A stretch of 64,000 nucleotides of DNA, from the NCBI RefSeq assembly GCF_025352645.1, contig NZ_JANXSO010000074.1:1-64000 (forward strand), read 5' to 3'. Shown here piece after piece: positions 38,217 through 47,381 of the stretch. Each line of letters starts with the position of its first letter. Position 1 is the first letter of the stretch. The DNA is from Iodobacter sp. Lineage in GTDB: Bacteria; Pseudomonadota; Gammaproteobacteria; Burkholderiales; Chitinibacteraceae. The notes beneath the pieces are model-generated. The model saw only the letters and a program-made list of their open reading frames with translations, did no database searches and was not told the DNA's origin. The position numbers and the translations under genes were made by a program.

Positions 38217-39623
38217 TCACCTCTCCCGCGCACTTTCTGAAACATGCGCCATTAATGGCGATAGGAAATATTCAATAATTCTGCGCTGCCCCGTTTTAAT
38301 TTCCACCGTTACCGCCATTCCCGGTGCCAGCTTTAACAATTTACCGTCGATATTCATTTTGTTTTTGTGTAATTTAATCCTTGCCTGATAAATAAGCCCT
38401 AATTTTTCATCAGGCACAGCGTCAAAAGAGACGTTCCTCACTAATCCTTCAATTAGGCCGTATTTGGTGTAATTAAAGGTTTCAATTTTGATAGCGGCGG
38501 CCTGCCCGGCATTTACAAAGCCGATGTCTTTATTCTCTAGCACCACTTCGGCCTCTATTTGTTCATCACTGGGCACGATCACCATTAAGGCTTGCGCTGG
38601 CGTGACCACGCCACCAATCGTGTGGGTGGCAAGCTGCTGCACAATGCCATCGACTGGGGCGGTTAAGCGGGTTTGCTTTTGCATCTGCGTGGATTTCACT
38701 ACGTCTTGCGTGAGGGAGCGCGCTTGCTCGCTGGCCTGGCTGAGCAAATCGTGCTGGCTGCGCCGAAACTCGGCTTTGATGGTGTTGCGCTGGCTAGCGT
38801 TACCACGGATGGCGGCGTCCAGCTCTGCTTGTTTATGCCGTTGGCTGGCCAGCTCTTGCTCGGTTTCGATACGTAGCTGCTGTTTTTCTAGCAGGCCGTG
38901 TTGGGATACAAAATTTTTATTGGCTAAGTCTTGGAAGTCTTTTTCACGCTGGCGAATAATCGGCAGGGTTTGTTCGTACTTGGCAATCTGATCCTGCACC
39001 CCAGCCCGCTCGGCTTGCTTGCGGGCGGTATCGCTATCTAGCGTGGCTAGTTTTGCTTGCAATTCCTGCCATTGGCTTAAAGCGAGGCGGCTGGCTTCAC
39101 TTCGCTGTATTTCTGTTCCAGCCGCAACCAGCGGCAACTGCCCGCTGGCTTCTGCATTTAGCAGTGCATTGGCCCGCAGAGCGTTCACCGTGGCATCTTG
39201 TAGCAGGGTTTGTTGCTTGGCGTTTTCAGCGCCAGAGAGGGTCGCATCCAGCTCCAGCAGCAGTTGCCCTGCTTTAACATGCTGCCCGTCTTTAACGTAA
39301 ATCGCTTTGACTACCCCCGCATCTAAGGGCTGCACCACTTTGCTGCGATCAGACACCATCAATTTACCAGGCGCTACTGCCACGATATCGATTTTGCCAA
39401 GGCAGGCCCAAAGCAATGCCAGCAAAATAAAGGCGAGTAAAGCCCATAGCGTAATACGGGCGGCGGGGTGAGGCGGAGATTCTTGTAGCTCTAATGTGGC
39501 AGGTAAAAAGCTGAGCTCTGTCGGTGTTCTGTGGATGGATTGCAGATTGTGGCGCGTAGCCCAAACTGTAGAAAAAACAAGACGATATCTTGCCAATAAC
39601 TCTTTAAATGCGAGGCTAAGCAT
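38217..39623 (-). CDS. Type I secretion membrane fusion protein (HlyD family)
   Basis: Periplasmic adaptor of 468 residues. It has a cytoplasmic N-terminus of about 55 residues, one membrane helix (ITLWALLAFILLALLWACLG, about 57-76), a lipoyl half-motif (PGKLMVSDRSKVVQPLDAGVVKAIYVKDGQHVKAGQLLLELD), a long coiled-coil hairpin (about 150-310) and the returning beta domain (PVDGIVQQLATHTIGGVV; PGMAVTVEIKTGQRRIIEYFLSPL). It bridges the ABC exporter and an outer-membrane TolC-type channel, which is not encoded in this window. First gene of the locus, 26 bases before the small membrane protein. Confidence 0.95.
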   Translation of the reverse strand: MLSLAFKELLARYRLVFSTVWATRHNLQSIHRTPTELSFLPATLELQESPPHPAARITLWALLAFILLALLWACLGKIDIVAVAPGKLMVSDRSKVVQPLDAGVVKAIYVKDGQHVKAGQLLLELDATLSGAENAKQQTLLQDATVNALRANALLNAEASGQLPLVAAGTEIQRSEASRLALSQWQELQAKLATLDSDTARKQAERAGVQDQIAKYEQTLPIIRQREKDFQDLANKNFVSQHGLLEKQQLRIETEQELASQRHKQAELDAAIRGNASQRNTIKAEFRRSQHDLLSQASEQARSLTQDVVKSTQMQKQTRLTAPVDGIVQQLATHTIGGVVTPAQALMVIVPSDEQIEAEVVLENKDIGFVNAGQAAAIKIETFNYTKYGLIEGLVRNVSFDAVPDEKLGLIYQARIKLHKNKMNIDGKLLKLAPGMAVTVEIKTGQRRIIEYFLSPLMAHVSESARER

Positions 39624-39688
39624 AAGAACTCATATGTAAGTTATTTAGTGCAAGACGTTAGCGCACGAAATGGCAAATAAATAAGCAC

Positions 39689-39718
39689 ATGACATTTTTT
39701 CAGACAAAAGGATGTCAA
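39689..39718 (-). promoter_or_regulatory. Candidate promoter of the type I secretion locus
   Basis: Minus-strand TTGACA (perfect -35) at 39713-39718 and TGTCAT (four of six) at 39689-39694 with an 18-base spacer. The predicted start is near 39682, about 60 bases before the HlyD-type ATG. Confidence 0.45.
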
Positions 39719-39720
39719 TC

Positions 39721-39734
39721 TGTGCAAGTGCACA
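39721..39734. promoter_or_regulatory. Operator-like palindrome next to the -35 box
   Basis: TGTGCA AG TGCACA is a perfect 14-base palindrome located two bases upstream of the TTGACA box. The position suits an activator or repressor dimer controlling the RTX locus. The cognate regulator is not apparent in the window. Confidence 0.5.
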
Positions 39735-39957
39735 AGTAAAAATACTTATGACACCTCGTAATAAGCATCCAATCACAAAATGACAATATAAATTACATAA
39801 TATTTACATCTGGAACCGTTAATAGCAAAACCAAGATAAGCTCAGTCAGGGAGATGAAATAACGCACTTGCCAACTGGACATCAAAAAAACTCAGGCTAC
39901 TTCTGCTTCAAAAGCACTTTTTCCCTGCATCAAAACTTCTATCAATCGCCCCCATAG

Positions 39958-41004
<1,047 letters not shown>

Positions 41005-41030
41005 GACTTTGAATTAATCATCTGTTTTTA

Positions 41031-41055
41031 AAAAGGGCGCACAGCGCCCTTTTTT
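41031..41055 (+). terminator. Intrinsic terminator after trxB
   Basis: GGGCGC ACA GCGCCC (41035-41049) followed by six T. It ends about 18 bases before the start of the Smr-domain gene. The stem is also preceded by an A tract. Confidence 0.9.
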
Positions 41056-41073
41056 ATTCCTTAGGTAAGCACG

Positions 41074-41682
41074 ATGGATAAGCTCCGCCAACTGCGAAAA
41101 GCACTCAAAAATCAAATACCGCAAGCGAGCAAACCCGCCAGTCATCCTGCCACAGAGATACTCGACGATCACACGCTGTTTATGCGGGCAGTGAAAGGCA
41201 CTAAGCCGCTAAAAACCCAGCAATATATCCACCCCAGCCCAGTTGTTAGCCCTTGGCCACGTAAGCAACAGGCCGAGCATCTCAGCCCGCTGGACGATAT
41301 GACTGATTTTTGGCCGTGGGATGAGCTAGCCCCCGGCGAAGAGCTGCTTTATAGCAAGCCTGGGCAAAAGCTCGACACGCTTAAGCGCCTGCGCAAAGGC
41401 CAGTGGCCCACGGTGGGGCATTTAGATTTACACGGCTTAAGCAGCGATGAAGCGCGGATCAGCGTGACGAGTTTCTTACAAAGCGCCAACGCAGCGGGCC
41501 TGCGCTGCGTGCGCATCGTGCATGGCAAGGGCATGGGTTCCAAAAATGGCGAACCTATCCTCAAGCAAAAACTTAAAAACTGGCTGGCGCAAAGAGATGA
41601 AGTACTGGCCTTTTGCCAAGCGCCACAGCATGAAGGTGGTGGCGGCGCGGTGCTGGTGTTAATCCGCACTCAGCGGATGTAG
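41074..41682 (+). CDS. Smr domain protein (putative endonuclease)
   Basis: Protein of 202 residues. Residues about 1-110 are basic and low in known motifs. Residues about 115-200 form an Smr domain with LDLHGLSSDEARISV, VRIVHGKGMGSKNGEPILKQKLKNWL and the terminal VLVLIRTQ. Family members (SmrA/SmrB) nick DNA or cleave mRNA at collided ribosomes. The LDLHG and HGKG catalytic motifs are intact. The stop codon falls inside a short imperfect inverted repeat (41679-41730). Confidence 0.9.
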   Translation: MDKLRQLRKALKNQIPQASKPASHPATEILDDHTLFMRAVKGTKPLKTQQYIHPSPVVSPWPRKQQAEHLSPLDDMTDFWPWDELAPGEELLYSKPGQKLDTLKRLRKGQWPTVGHLDLHGLSSDEARISVTSFLQSANAAGLRCVRIVHGKGMGSKNGEPILKQKLKNWLAQRDEVLAFCQAPQHEGGGGAVLVLIRTQRM

Positions 41683-41730
41683 GGTGGATAGGCAAATTAC
41701 GTGCAAACACAGAATCGTGCCCACGCTACA
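41679..41730. repeat. Imperfect inverted repeat spanning the smr stop codon
   Basis: TGTAGGGTGG at the left end and its relative CCACGCTACA at the right end bracket 32 bases. The left arm supplies the TAG stop of the Smr-domain gene. The layout (short inverted ends, no coding capacity) resembles a decayed dispersed element. Confidence 0.45.
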
Positions 41731-41808
41731 ATTCTCTACACCGCAGCGTTTCACCCATCCATGCGGCTTAAGGTACAATGCCGCACCGCTCAATCCCAAT
41801 GAAAATTC

Positions 41809-43446
41809 ATGAATAGTCTGATTAATCGCCCTGCCGCCAAGTGGCTGGTGCTGCTCCTCTTGGCCCTCCTCTGGTTTGGCACCTTAGGCTACCGCAAACT
41901 CATTACGCCTGATGAAGGCCGCTACGCCGAAATTGCCCGCGAAATGGTGGTGAGTGGCGATTGGAATACGCCGCGCCTCAATGGTATTAAATACTTTGAA
42001 AAGCCCGCTTTGCAATACTGGGCAACAGCGGCCAGCTTTGAAGTGCTGGGCGAATCAGACTTTGCAGCAAGGCTTTGGCCTGCGCTAACAGGCTTTTTGG
42101 GCTTGCTGGCGGTATTTTTTACTAGCCACAAACTCTGGGGCGAAGCCACCGCTTGGCTCGCTAGCGGCATCTTGGCAAGTAGCGCATGGTGGATAGGCAA
42201 TGGCCACTTTCTTACGCTAGATATGGGTGTCAGCGCCTTCCTTACCTTTAGCCTATGCGGATTTTTATTGGCCCAAAGAGATGGTGCCAGTGCCAAAGAG
42301 AATCGCAACGGCATGCTCGTGGCTTGGGGCGCGATTGGTCTCGCGGTTTTATCCAAAGGCCTCATCGGGCTAGTGCTGCCAGGCATCGCTATTGTGGCTT
42401 ATTCGATCATTTGCCGTGATCTTAAGCTTTGGACCAAGCTGCATCTCGTTAAAGGCCTAGCACTGGCGCTGTTGATTACCGTGCCTTGGTTTGTCAGCGT
42501 TTCTAAGGCCAACCCTGAATTCGCACAATTTTTCTTTATTCACGAGCACTTTGAACGCTTTTTAAGCACCGAACATCGCCGTGAAGGGCCACTGTGGTAT
42601 TTTTTCCCGATTCTTGCCGTAGGCTTATTGCCTTGGACTAGCCTATTGCCGCAGGCATTAAAGAAAAGCTGGCAGAGCAATGAGCAATTTAAAACTAATC
42701 GTTTTTTATTGATCTGGGCGGTGTTTATTTTTGCTTTCTTTTCTAAATCAGGCTCCAAGCTACCTTCTTATATTTTGCCTATTTTCCCTGCGCTGGCCAT
42801 GCTAATGGCGCAAACGCTCATGGATATCAGTGGCAAAGCCTTACGCTGGCACTTTGTATGGATTGCCGTACCAGGCCTTGTGCTGATTGGGGCCTATCCT
42901 TATGTCAGCACGATGGCGAGCGAACATACCCCACAAATCTATAACGCGGCTTATGCCGGCTGGTTAGTGGCGGCAGGGATTGTGCTTGCTGCAGGTGCAA
43001 TTGCCAGCTTTATTCTGGCGGGCAAGGGCAAAAAAGAAGCAGCCATTGCCACAATGGCACTGGCAGGCTTAGTGGGGGGGCAATTGCCGATGATGGGGCA
43101 CGAGTCTTACGCCTATACCAACTCTAGCTATCATTTAGTTGAAGCGATTAAACCGCACTTAACCGCCAACACCAGCCTTTATGCCGTACGTTATTACGAT
43201 CAATCGCTGCCGTTCTATTTAAAGCGAACCTTGCAATTTGTTGATTATATTGATGAATTTGAAATGGGCCAAAAGTCTGAAGCCGATAAGCGCATTACGC
43301 TGGATGATTTTATCATCCGCTGGAATAGCGACGCTCAGCCTATTGCCATTTTGCAAACAGATACATTTAATGAATTACAAAAACGCGGATTAAGCATGAA
43401 AACGATTGCAAGCGACGCACGTAGAATGGTGATTGCCAAACCATGA
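41809..43446 (+). CDS. arnT: Aminoarabinose (or related) transferase ArnT-like, GT83/PMT family
   Basis: Integral membrane glycosyltransferase of 545 residues (E. coli ArnT 550) with about 12 helices. The first periplasmic loop holds the catalytic acidic motif PDEGRYAEIAREMVVSGDW, and NGIKYFEKPALQYW follows as in ArnT/PMT enzymes. It moves 4-amino-4-deoxy-L-arabinose from undecaprenyl phosphate to lipid A phosphates, lowering binding of polymyxin and cationic peptides. Context with arnB, arnC and arnA supports the name. First gene of the operon, its end overlapping the next gene by 4 bases. Confidence 0.88.
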   Translation: MNSLINRPAAKWLVLLLLALLWFGTLGYRKLITPDEGRYAEIAREMVVSGDWNTPRLNGIKYFEKPALQYWATAASFEVLGESDFAARLWPALTGFLGLLAVFFTSHKLWGEATAWLASGILASSAWWIGNGHFLTLDMGVSAFLTFSLCGFLLAQRDGASAKENRNGMLVAWGAIGLAVLSKGLIGLVLPGIAIVAYSIICRDLKLWTKLHLVKGLALALLITVPWFVSVSKANPEFAQFFFIHEHFERFLSTEHRREGPLWYFFPILAVGLLPWTSLLPQALKKSWQSNEQFKTNRFLLIWAVFIFAFFSKSGSKLPSYILPIFPALAMLMAQTLMDISGKALRWHFVWIAVPGLVLIGAYPYVSTMASEHTPQIYNAAYAGWLVAAGIVLAAGAIASFILAGKGKKEAAIATMALAGLVGGQLPMMGHESYAYTNSSYHLVEAIKPHLTANTSLYAVRYYDQSLPFYLKRTLQFVDYIDEFEMGQKSEADKRITLDDFIIRWNSDAQPIAILQTDTFNELQKRGLSMKTIASDARRMVIAKP

Positions 43447-43814
43447 AAGCCATTGAATTTGGATTGATTTTATTCGGCGTATTACTCAATGCCGGTGCGC
43501 AGCTTTTGCTTAAAGCGGGCACACGCACCATTGGGCAATTTGATTTCTCTATGGCTAATGCTTGGCCTATCGGCTTAAAAGTAGCCAGTAATCCGCACAT
43601 TATTGGTGGCCTCTCCTGCTACGTGATCAGCGTGGTGGTATGGATTCTGGCGCTATCCCGCGTTGAAGTCAGCATTGCCTATCCAATGTTATCCATCGGC
43701 TATGTGGTGAATGCGGGCCTTGCTTGGTGGCTATTTGGCGAAGCGGTAACGCCAATGCGCCTCGTTGGCATTGGCATTATTATGCTAGGCGTGCTGTTGG
43801 TTGCAAAAAGCTAA
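43443..43814 (+). CDS. ArnE/ArnF-like flippase subunit (EamA/SMR family)
   Basis: Protein of 123 residues with four membrane helices, LLNAGAQLLLKAGTR near the N-terminus and SIAYPMLSIGYVVNAGLAWWLFGE in the fourth-helix region, typical of ArnE/ArnF. It should flip undecaprenyl-phosphate-Ara4N to the periplasmic face. E. coli uses two such proteins; only one is present here, so it may act as a homodimer. The start overlaps the arnT stop (ATGA) and its own stop overlaps the vanZ-like ATG (TAATG). Confidence 0.85.
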   Translation: MKAIEFGLILFGVLLNAGAQLLLKAGTRTIGQFDFSMANAWPIGLKVASNPHIIGGLSCYVISVVVWILALSRVEVSIAYPMLSIGYVVNAGLAWWLFGEAVTPMRLVGIGIIMLGVLLVAKS

Positions 43815-44176
43815 TGCTGCGTATTTATTTTGCACGCCTTGCTTGGGCCTATGTGGCTTTTATCTGGATCATGTCCTTGATTCCGATGAGTATGCCTGAC
43901 GTGCCAAATAGCGATAAAATCGGCCACTTTCTGGCCTATGGCGTGTTAGCGCTGTGGTTTGGGCTGGTGCGCCAACAGAAACTAGGGCAGATTTTCTTGC
44001 TAGCCAGCCTGATGGGCGTTGCGGTTGAATTTGCCCAAGCCTTAACGCCCTATCGCAGCTTTGATACCCATGACATGCTGGCCAATGCCTGTGGTGCGCT
44101 ACTGGGCACGTTGCTGGCGGCGGCACTACTGCGATTTTTGCCTCCTATTTTAAGAATACAAACGGACAAAACATGA
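43814..44176 (+). CDS. VanZ-like family membrane protein
   Basis: Protein of 120 residues from the ATG at 43814, which overlaps the previous stop by one base; a longer frame from 43724 would lie within the flippase gene. Four hydrophobic helices. PNSDKIGHFLAYGVLALWFGL and AVEFAQALTPYRSFDTHDMLANACGALLGTLLA carry the conserved VanZ-like signature (D/E, H and the FDxxDxxAN motif). The function of the family outside VanZ teicoplanin resistance is poorly known. It is wedged between the flippase and arnB genes with overlaps at both ends, implying a role in the same pathway. Confidence 0.88.
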   Translation: MLRIYFARLAWAYVAFIWIMSLIPMSMPDVPNSDKIGHFLAYGVLALWFGLVRQQKLGQIFLLASLMGVAVEFAQALTPYRSFDTHDMLANACGALLGTLLAAALLRFLPPILRIQTDKT

Positions 44177-45300
44177 GCGATTTTCTCCCCTTTACCCGCC
44201 CAAGCATTGACGAAGAAACCATTAACGACGTAGCCAATGTGCTGCGCTCTGGCTGGATTACCAGCGGCCCCAAAGTTAAAGCCTTCGAAGCGGCACTTTC
44301 TGCCTATTTTGGCGGCCGCCCAGTGCGCGTGGTGAATTCCGCAACCGGCGGCCAAGAAATCGCCCTCCGTTTAATTGATCTACAGCCGGGTGATGAAGTC
44401 ATCACCACCCCAATGACTTGGGTTTCTACCACCAATGTGGTGCTCAATACCGGCGGCAAGCTGGTATTGGTGGATGTAGACCCCCTCACCCGCAATATTG
44501 ATTTAGATTTAGTTGAAGCCGCCATCACCCCACGCACCAAGGCGATTATCCCCATTGATCTGGCTGGCCTGCCAGTTGATCGGGATCGCCTTTACGCCAT
44601 TGCCAATAAACACGGCTTACGCGTTATTGAAGATGCAGCCCAAGCGCAGGGTGCAACATGGAAAAGCAAAAAAGTAGGCAGCTTTGGTGATCTTTGCTCG
44701 ATTTCTTTTCATGCCAATAAAAACATGACCACCACCGAAGGCGGTGCGCTGGTTATGAATAATGAAGCCGAGGCGGCGCTGTTTGAAAAATGGCGTCTAC
44801 AAGGCGTCACGCGCTTTCCTGACGGCAGCATGGATGTAGATCTACCAGGCGGAAAATTCAATATGACCGACGTAGCCGCCGCCATTGGCCTAGGGCAACT
44901 AAAGCAGCTCGATGGCTTTAATGCCAAGCGAAAAGAGCTTGCTCAAGCTTATTTCCGTTTGCTAGACACAGAATTAGGCTTAGAATTGCCGCCCGCTAAC
45001 TTTGAAGACAGTAACTGGCATATGTTCCAGCCGCTGCTGCCCTTAGCAAAAATGAACATCAGCCGTGGTGAGTTTATCGCGCAAATGAAAGAAAAAGGCA
45101 TCGGCATTGGTGTGCATTACCCTGTGCTGCATTTATTTACTTATTATCGCAAGCTGGGTTACACAGAAGACATGTATCCGCACGCAGAGCATATTGGCGC
45201 AAGCACCATTACACTACCGCTCTTCCCTGCCATGGAAGTGGCCGACGTAGAACGTGTTTGCATCGCTTTACGTGAAGTGATTGCCGCTAGCCTTAAATAA
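44173..45300 (+). CDS. arnB: UDP-4-amino-4-deoxy-L-arabinose aminotransferase
   Basis: PLP-dependent DegT/DnrJ family aminotransferase of 375 residues (E. coli ArnB 379-385). It converts the UDP-4-keto-pentose to UDP-Ara4N. The PLP Lys is in SFHANKNMTTTEGGALV, and TTPMTWVSTTNVV and EDAAQAQGATW are the usual cofactor contacts. Starts at ATGA overlapping the VanZ-like stop. A dispersed repeat separates it from arnC. Confidence 0.93.
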   Translation: MSDFLPFTRPSIDEETINDVANVLRSGWITSGPKVKAFEAALSAYFGGRPVRVVNSATGGQEIALRLIDLQPGDEVITTPMTWVSTTNVVLNTGGKLVLVDVDPLTRNIDLDLVEAAITPRTKAIIPIDLAGLPVDRDRLYAIANKHGLRVIEDAAQAQGATWKSKKVGSFGDLCSISFHANKNMTTTEGGALVMNNEAEAALFEKWRLQGVTRFPDGSMDVDLPGGKFNMTDVAAAIGLGQLKQLDGFNAKRKELAQAYFRLLDTELGLELPPANFEDSNWHMFQPLLPLAKMNISRGEFIAQMKEKGIGIGVHYPVLHLFTYYRKLGYTEDMYPHAEHIGASTITLPLFPAMEVADVERVCIALREVIAASLK

Positions 45301-45420
45301 CTGGGAAGGGGCATACCCCAATCCTATCAATTTAAGCGAACTGTTATTTGTAGAGCGGGTGCAACCCGCTAGCAATGCCGAAAAGCACGCGGCTTGCACC
45401 CCCCCCTACGCGTCAGGTTT
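45301..45420. repeat. Dispersed palindromic repeat, copy 2, inside the arn operon
   Basis: Same block order as 31-121: CCCAATCCTATCAA, TTAAGC, an arm GTAGAGCGGGTGCAACCCGC (45350-45369), GCAATGCCG, then a complementary arm (45389-45409). Mutations in the arms make this stem weaker than copy 1. It fills the arnB-arnC gap and could form an mRNA hairpin within the operon. Confidence 0.75.
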
Positions 45421-45437
45421 TACAAAAAGAGAGTTCA

Positions 45438-46397
45438 ATGAATCCCATCGTTTCTGTTGTCGTACCGGTTTATAACGAAGAAGACGGCTTACAAGCGCTG
45501 TTTGATCGCATTTATCCAGCGCTAGATGCCTTAAACACGCCTTACGAAATTCTGTTTATTAATGATGGTAGCCGTGATCGCTCGGCAGGCATCTTAAGCG
45601 CCCAGTACGATAAACGCCCTGATGTGACCCGCGTGATTATGTTTAATGGCAATTTTGGCCAGCATCGCGCCATTCTGGCTGGCTTTGAGCATTCACGCGG
45701 CGAGCGCATTGTGACGCTGGATGCCGACTTACAAAACCCACCCGAGGACATTGGCACTTTGCTGGTAGAAATGGATAAGGGCCACGACTATGTTGGCTCG
45801 ATCCGCCGTCAGCGCAACGACAGCTGGTGGCGGCATGTAGCCAGCCGCAGCATGAACAATCTGCGCGAAAAACTGACTAAGATCAAAATGACCGATCAAG
45901 GCTGCATGCTGCGCGCCTATAGCCGCCGTATTATCGATACCATTAATCAGTGTCAGGAAATGCATACCTTTATCCCTGCGCTGGCTTACTCTTTCTCGCA
46001 AAACCCAACTGAAGTAGTGGTTGGGCATGAAGAGCGCTTTGCGGGTGAGTCTAAGTACTCCCTGTACAGCTTGATCCGTCTTAATTTTGATTTGATGACC
46101 GGCTTCTCGATTCTGCCCTTGCAATTATTTTCTATGCTAGGGATTTTTGTATCGCTGGGCTCGGGCGCGCTGTTCTTATTATTGGTATTACGCCGTATTT
46201 TTATGGGGCCAGAAGTGGGCGGGCTGTTTACCTTATTCGCCATTGCCTTCTTCTTAATTGGCATCGCCTTATTTGGCATTGGCCTGCTTGGCGAATATAT
46301 CGGCCGTATTTATCATGAAGTGCGCCAGCGTCCACGCTATTTGATCGCCAATATTTTACAGTCTGATCCAGATCAAGCTAAAAAGGATGGCGCGTGA
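45438..46397 (+). CDS. arnC: Undecaprenyl-phosphate 4-deoxy-4-formamido-L-arabinose transferase
   Basis: GT2 glycosyltransferase of 319 residues from the ATG at 45438, which follows a GAGAG ribosome-binding site by 4 bases (E. coli 322). A longer frame would start within the repeat. SVVVPVYNEEDGL and VTLDADLQNPPED are the nucleotide-sugar site with the DxD motif. Two C-terminal membrane helices (about 230-290) anchor it. It transfers formyl-Ara4N from UDP to undecaprenyl phosphate. It overlaps the next gene by 4 bases. Confidence 0.93.
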   Translation: MNPIVSVVVPVYNEEDGLQALFDRIYPALDALNTPYEILFINDGSRDRSAGILSAQYDKRPDVTRVIMFNGNFGQHRAILAGFEHSRGERIVTLDADLQNPPEDIGTLLVEMDKGHDYVGSIRRQRNDSWWRHVASRSMNNLREKLTKIKMTDQGCMLRAYSRRIIDTINQCQEMHTFIPALAYSFSQNPTEVVVGHEERFAGESKYSLYSLIRLNFDLMTGFSILPLQLFSMLGIFVSLGSGALFLLLVLRRIFMGPEVGGLFTLFAIAFFLIGIALFGIGLLGEYIGRIYHEVRQRPRYLIANILQSDPDQAKKDGA

Positions 46398-47326
46398 AAT
46401 CAGCCGTTGTTTTTGCCTACCATAATGTCGGCGTGCGCTGCATCAAGGCGCTGCTGGCCGCAGGCATCGAGATCAAGCTCATTGTGACGCATCAAGACAA
46501 CCCAAACGAGAACATCTGGTTTGGCTCGGTGGCGCAATTAGCGGCAGACTACGCCATTCCCTGCATCACACCGGACGACCCAAACACGGTAGAAGTTGAA
46601 GCGCAGATTGCGGCATTAAACGTTGATTTTTTATTCTCGTTTTATTATCGCAACATGTTAAAAGCAGCTTTACTGGCCGCGCCAAAAAGCGGTGCATTTA
46701 ATATGCACGGCTCCTTACTACCGCAATACCGTGGCCGCGTGCCGATTAACTGGGCGATTATCAATGGCGAAACCCAGACCGGTGCAACGCTGCATGTAAT
46801 GAATATCAAGCCAGATAACGGCCCCATTGTGGCGCAGCAAGCCGTGCCCATTTTTCCTGATGATACAGCGCAAGAAGTATTTGAAAAAGTCACCGTGGCT
46901 GCAGAAATTTGCCTAAGCCAAGCTTTGCCAGGGCTTATTGCTGGAAAAACTGATTTTAAGCAGCAAGATTTAAGTCAGGGCGCTTATTATGGTGGCCGCA
47001 CAGCCAAAGACGGCCAGATAAACTGGCAAAAAAACGCAAAAGACATCCATAATTTGGTACGTGCTGTAACCGTACCTTATCCGGGCGCATTTAGTGACAT
47101 TGATGGCAAAAAGCTAATTGTTTGGCGTACGCGGCAAATATTCACAAGCCAAACGACAGAGATCGAACCGATTACGCCGCTCATGTATGCTGATGGCAAA
47201 CAAATCATCCTGCTTTGCAGCGATGGTGCTGCACTGTTAGTGCTGCATGCAGAATTCGCAGGGGAAACGCTGACGGGTGAGAATTTCATTCACCACTTTG
47301 GCGCATCTTCAATAGATTTACATTAG
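46394..47326 (+). CDS. arnA: UDP-Ara4N formyltransferase (stand-alone ArnA N-terminal domain)
   Basis: Protein of 310 residues matching the N-terminal half of bifunctional ArnA. It transfers formyl from N10-formyltetrahydrofolate to UDP-Ara4N. The catalytic triad Asn-His-Asp is visible as FNMHGSLLPQYRGR (N103, H105) and KPDNGPI (D141). No dehydrogenase domain is attached: the frame stops at 47326 and a separate gene for it follows 55 bases later. The C-terminal domain of the transferase (about 210-305) is complete, so this is a split gene and not a truncation. Confidence 0.92.
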   Translation: MKSAVVFAYHNVGVRCIKALLAAGIEIKLIVTHQDNPNENIWFGSVAQLAADYAIPCITPDDPNTVEVEAQIAALNVDFLFSFYYRNMLKAALLAAPKSGAFNMHGSLLPQYRGRVPINWAIINGETQTGATLHVMNIKPDNGPIVAQQAVPIFPDDTAQEVFEKVTVAAEICLSQALPGLIAGKTDFKQQDLSQGAYYGGRTAKDGQINWQKNAKDIHNLVRAVTVPYPGAFSDIDGKKLIVWRTRQIFTSQTTEIEPITPLMYADGKQIILLCSDGAALLVLHAEFAGETLTGENFIHHFGASSIDLH

Positions 47327-47381
47327 TGACCACGAAAATATAGATTTTCAAGGTCTCCATTAATACCTCCGGGAAAACACA

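Noticed and set aside
41760..41808. PmrA-type box (CTTAAG) before arnT
   Set aside because: Only one half-site is seen near 41768 and no partner at the required spacing.
43724..43813. Longer N-terminus for the VanZ-like protein
   Set aside because: It would lie wholly inside the flippase gene in another frame; the ATG at 43814 forms a clean TAATG overlap.
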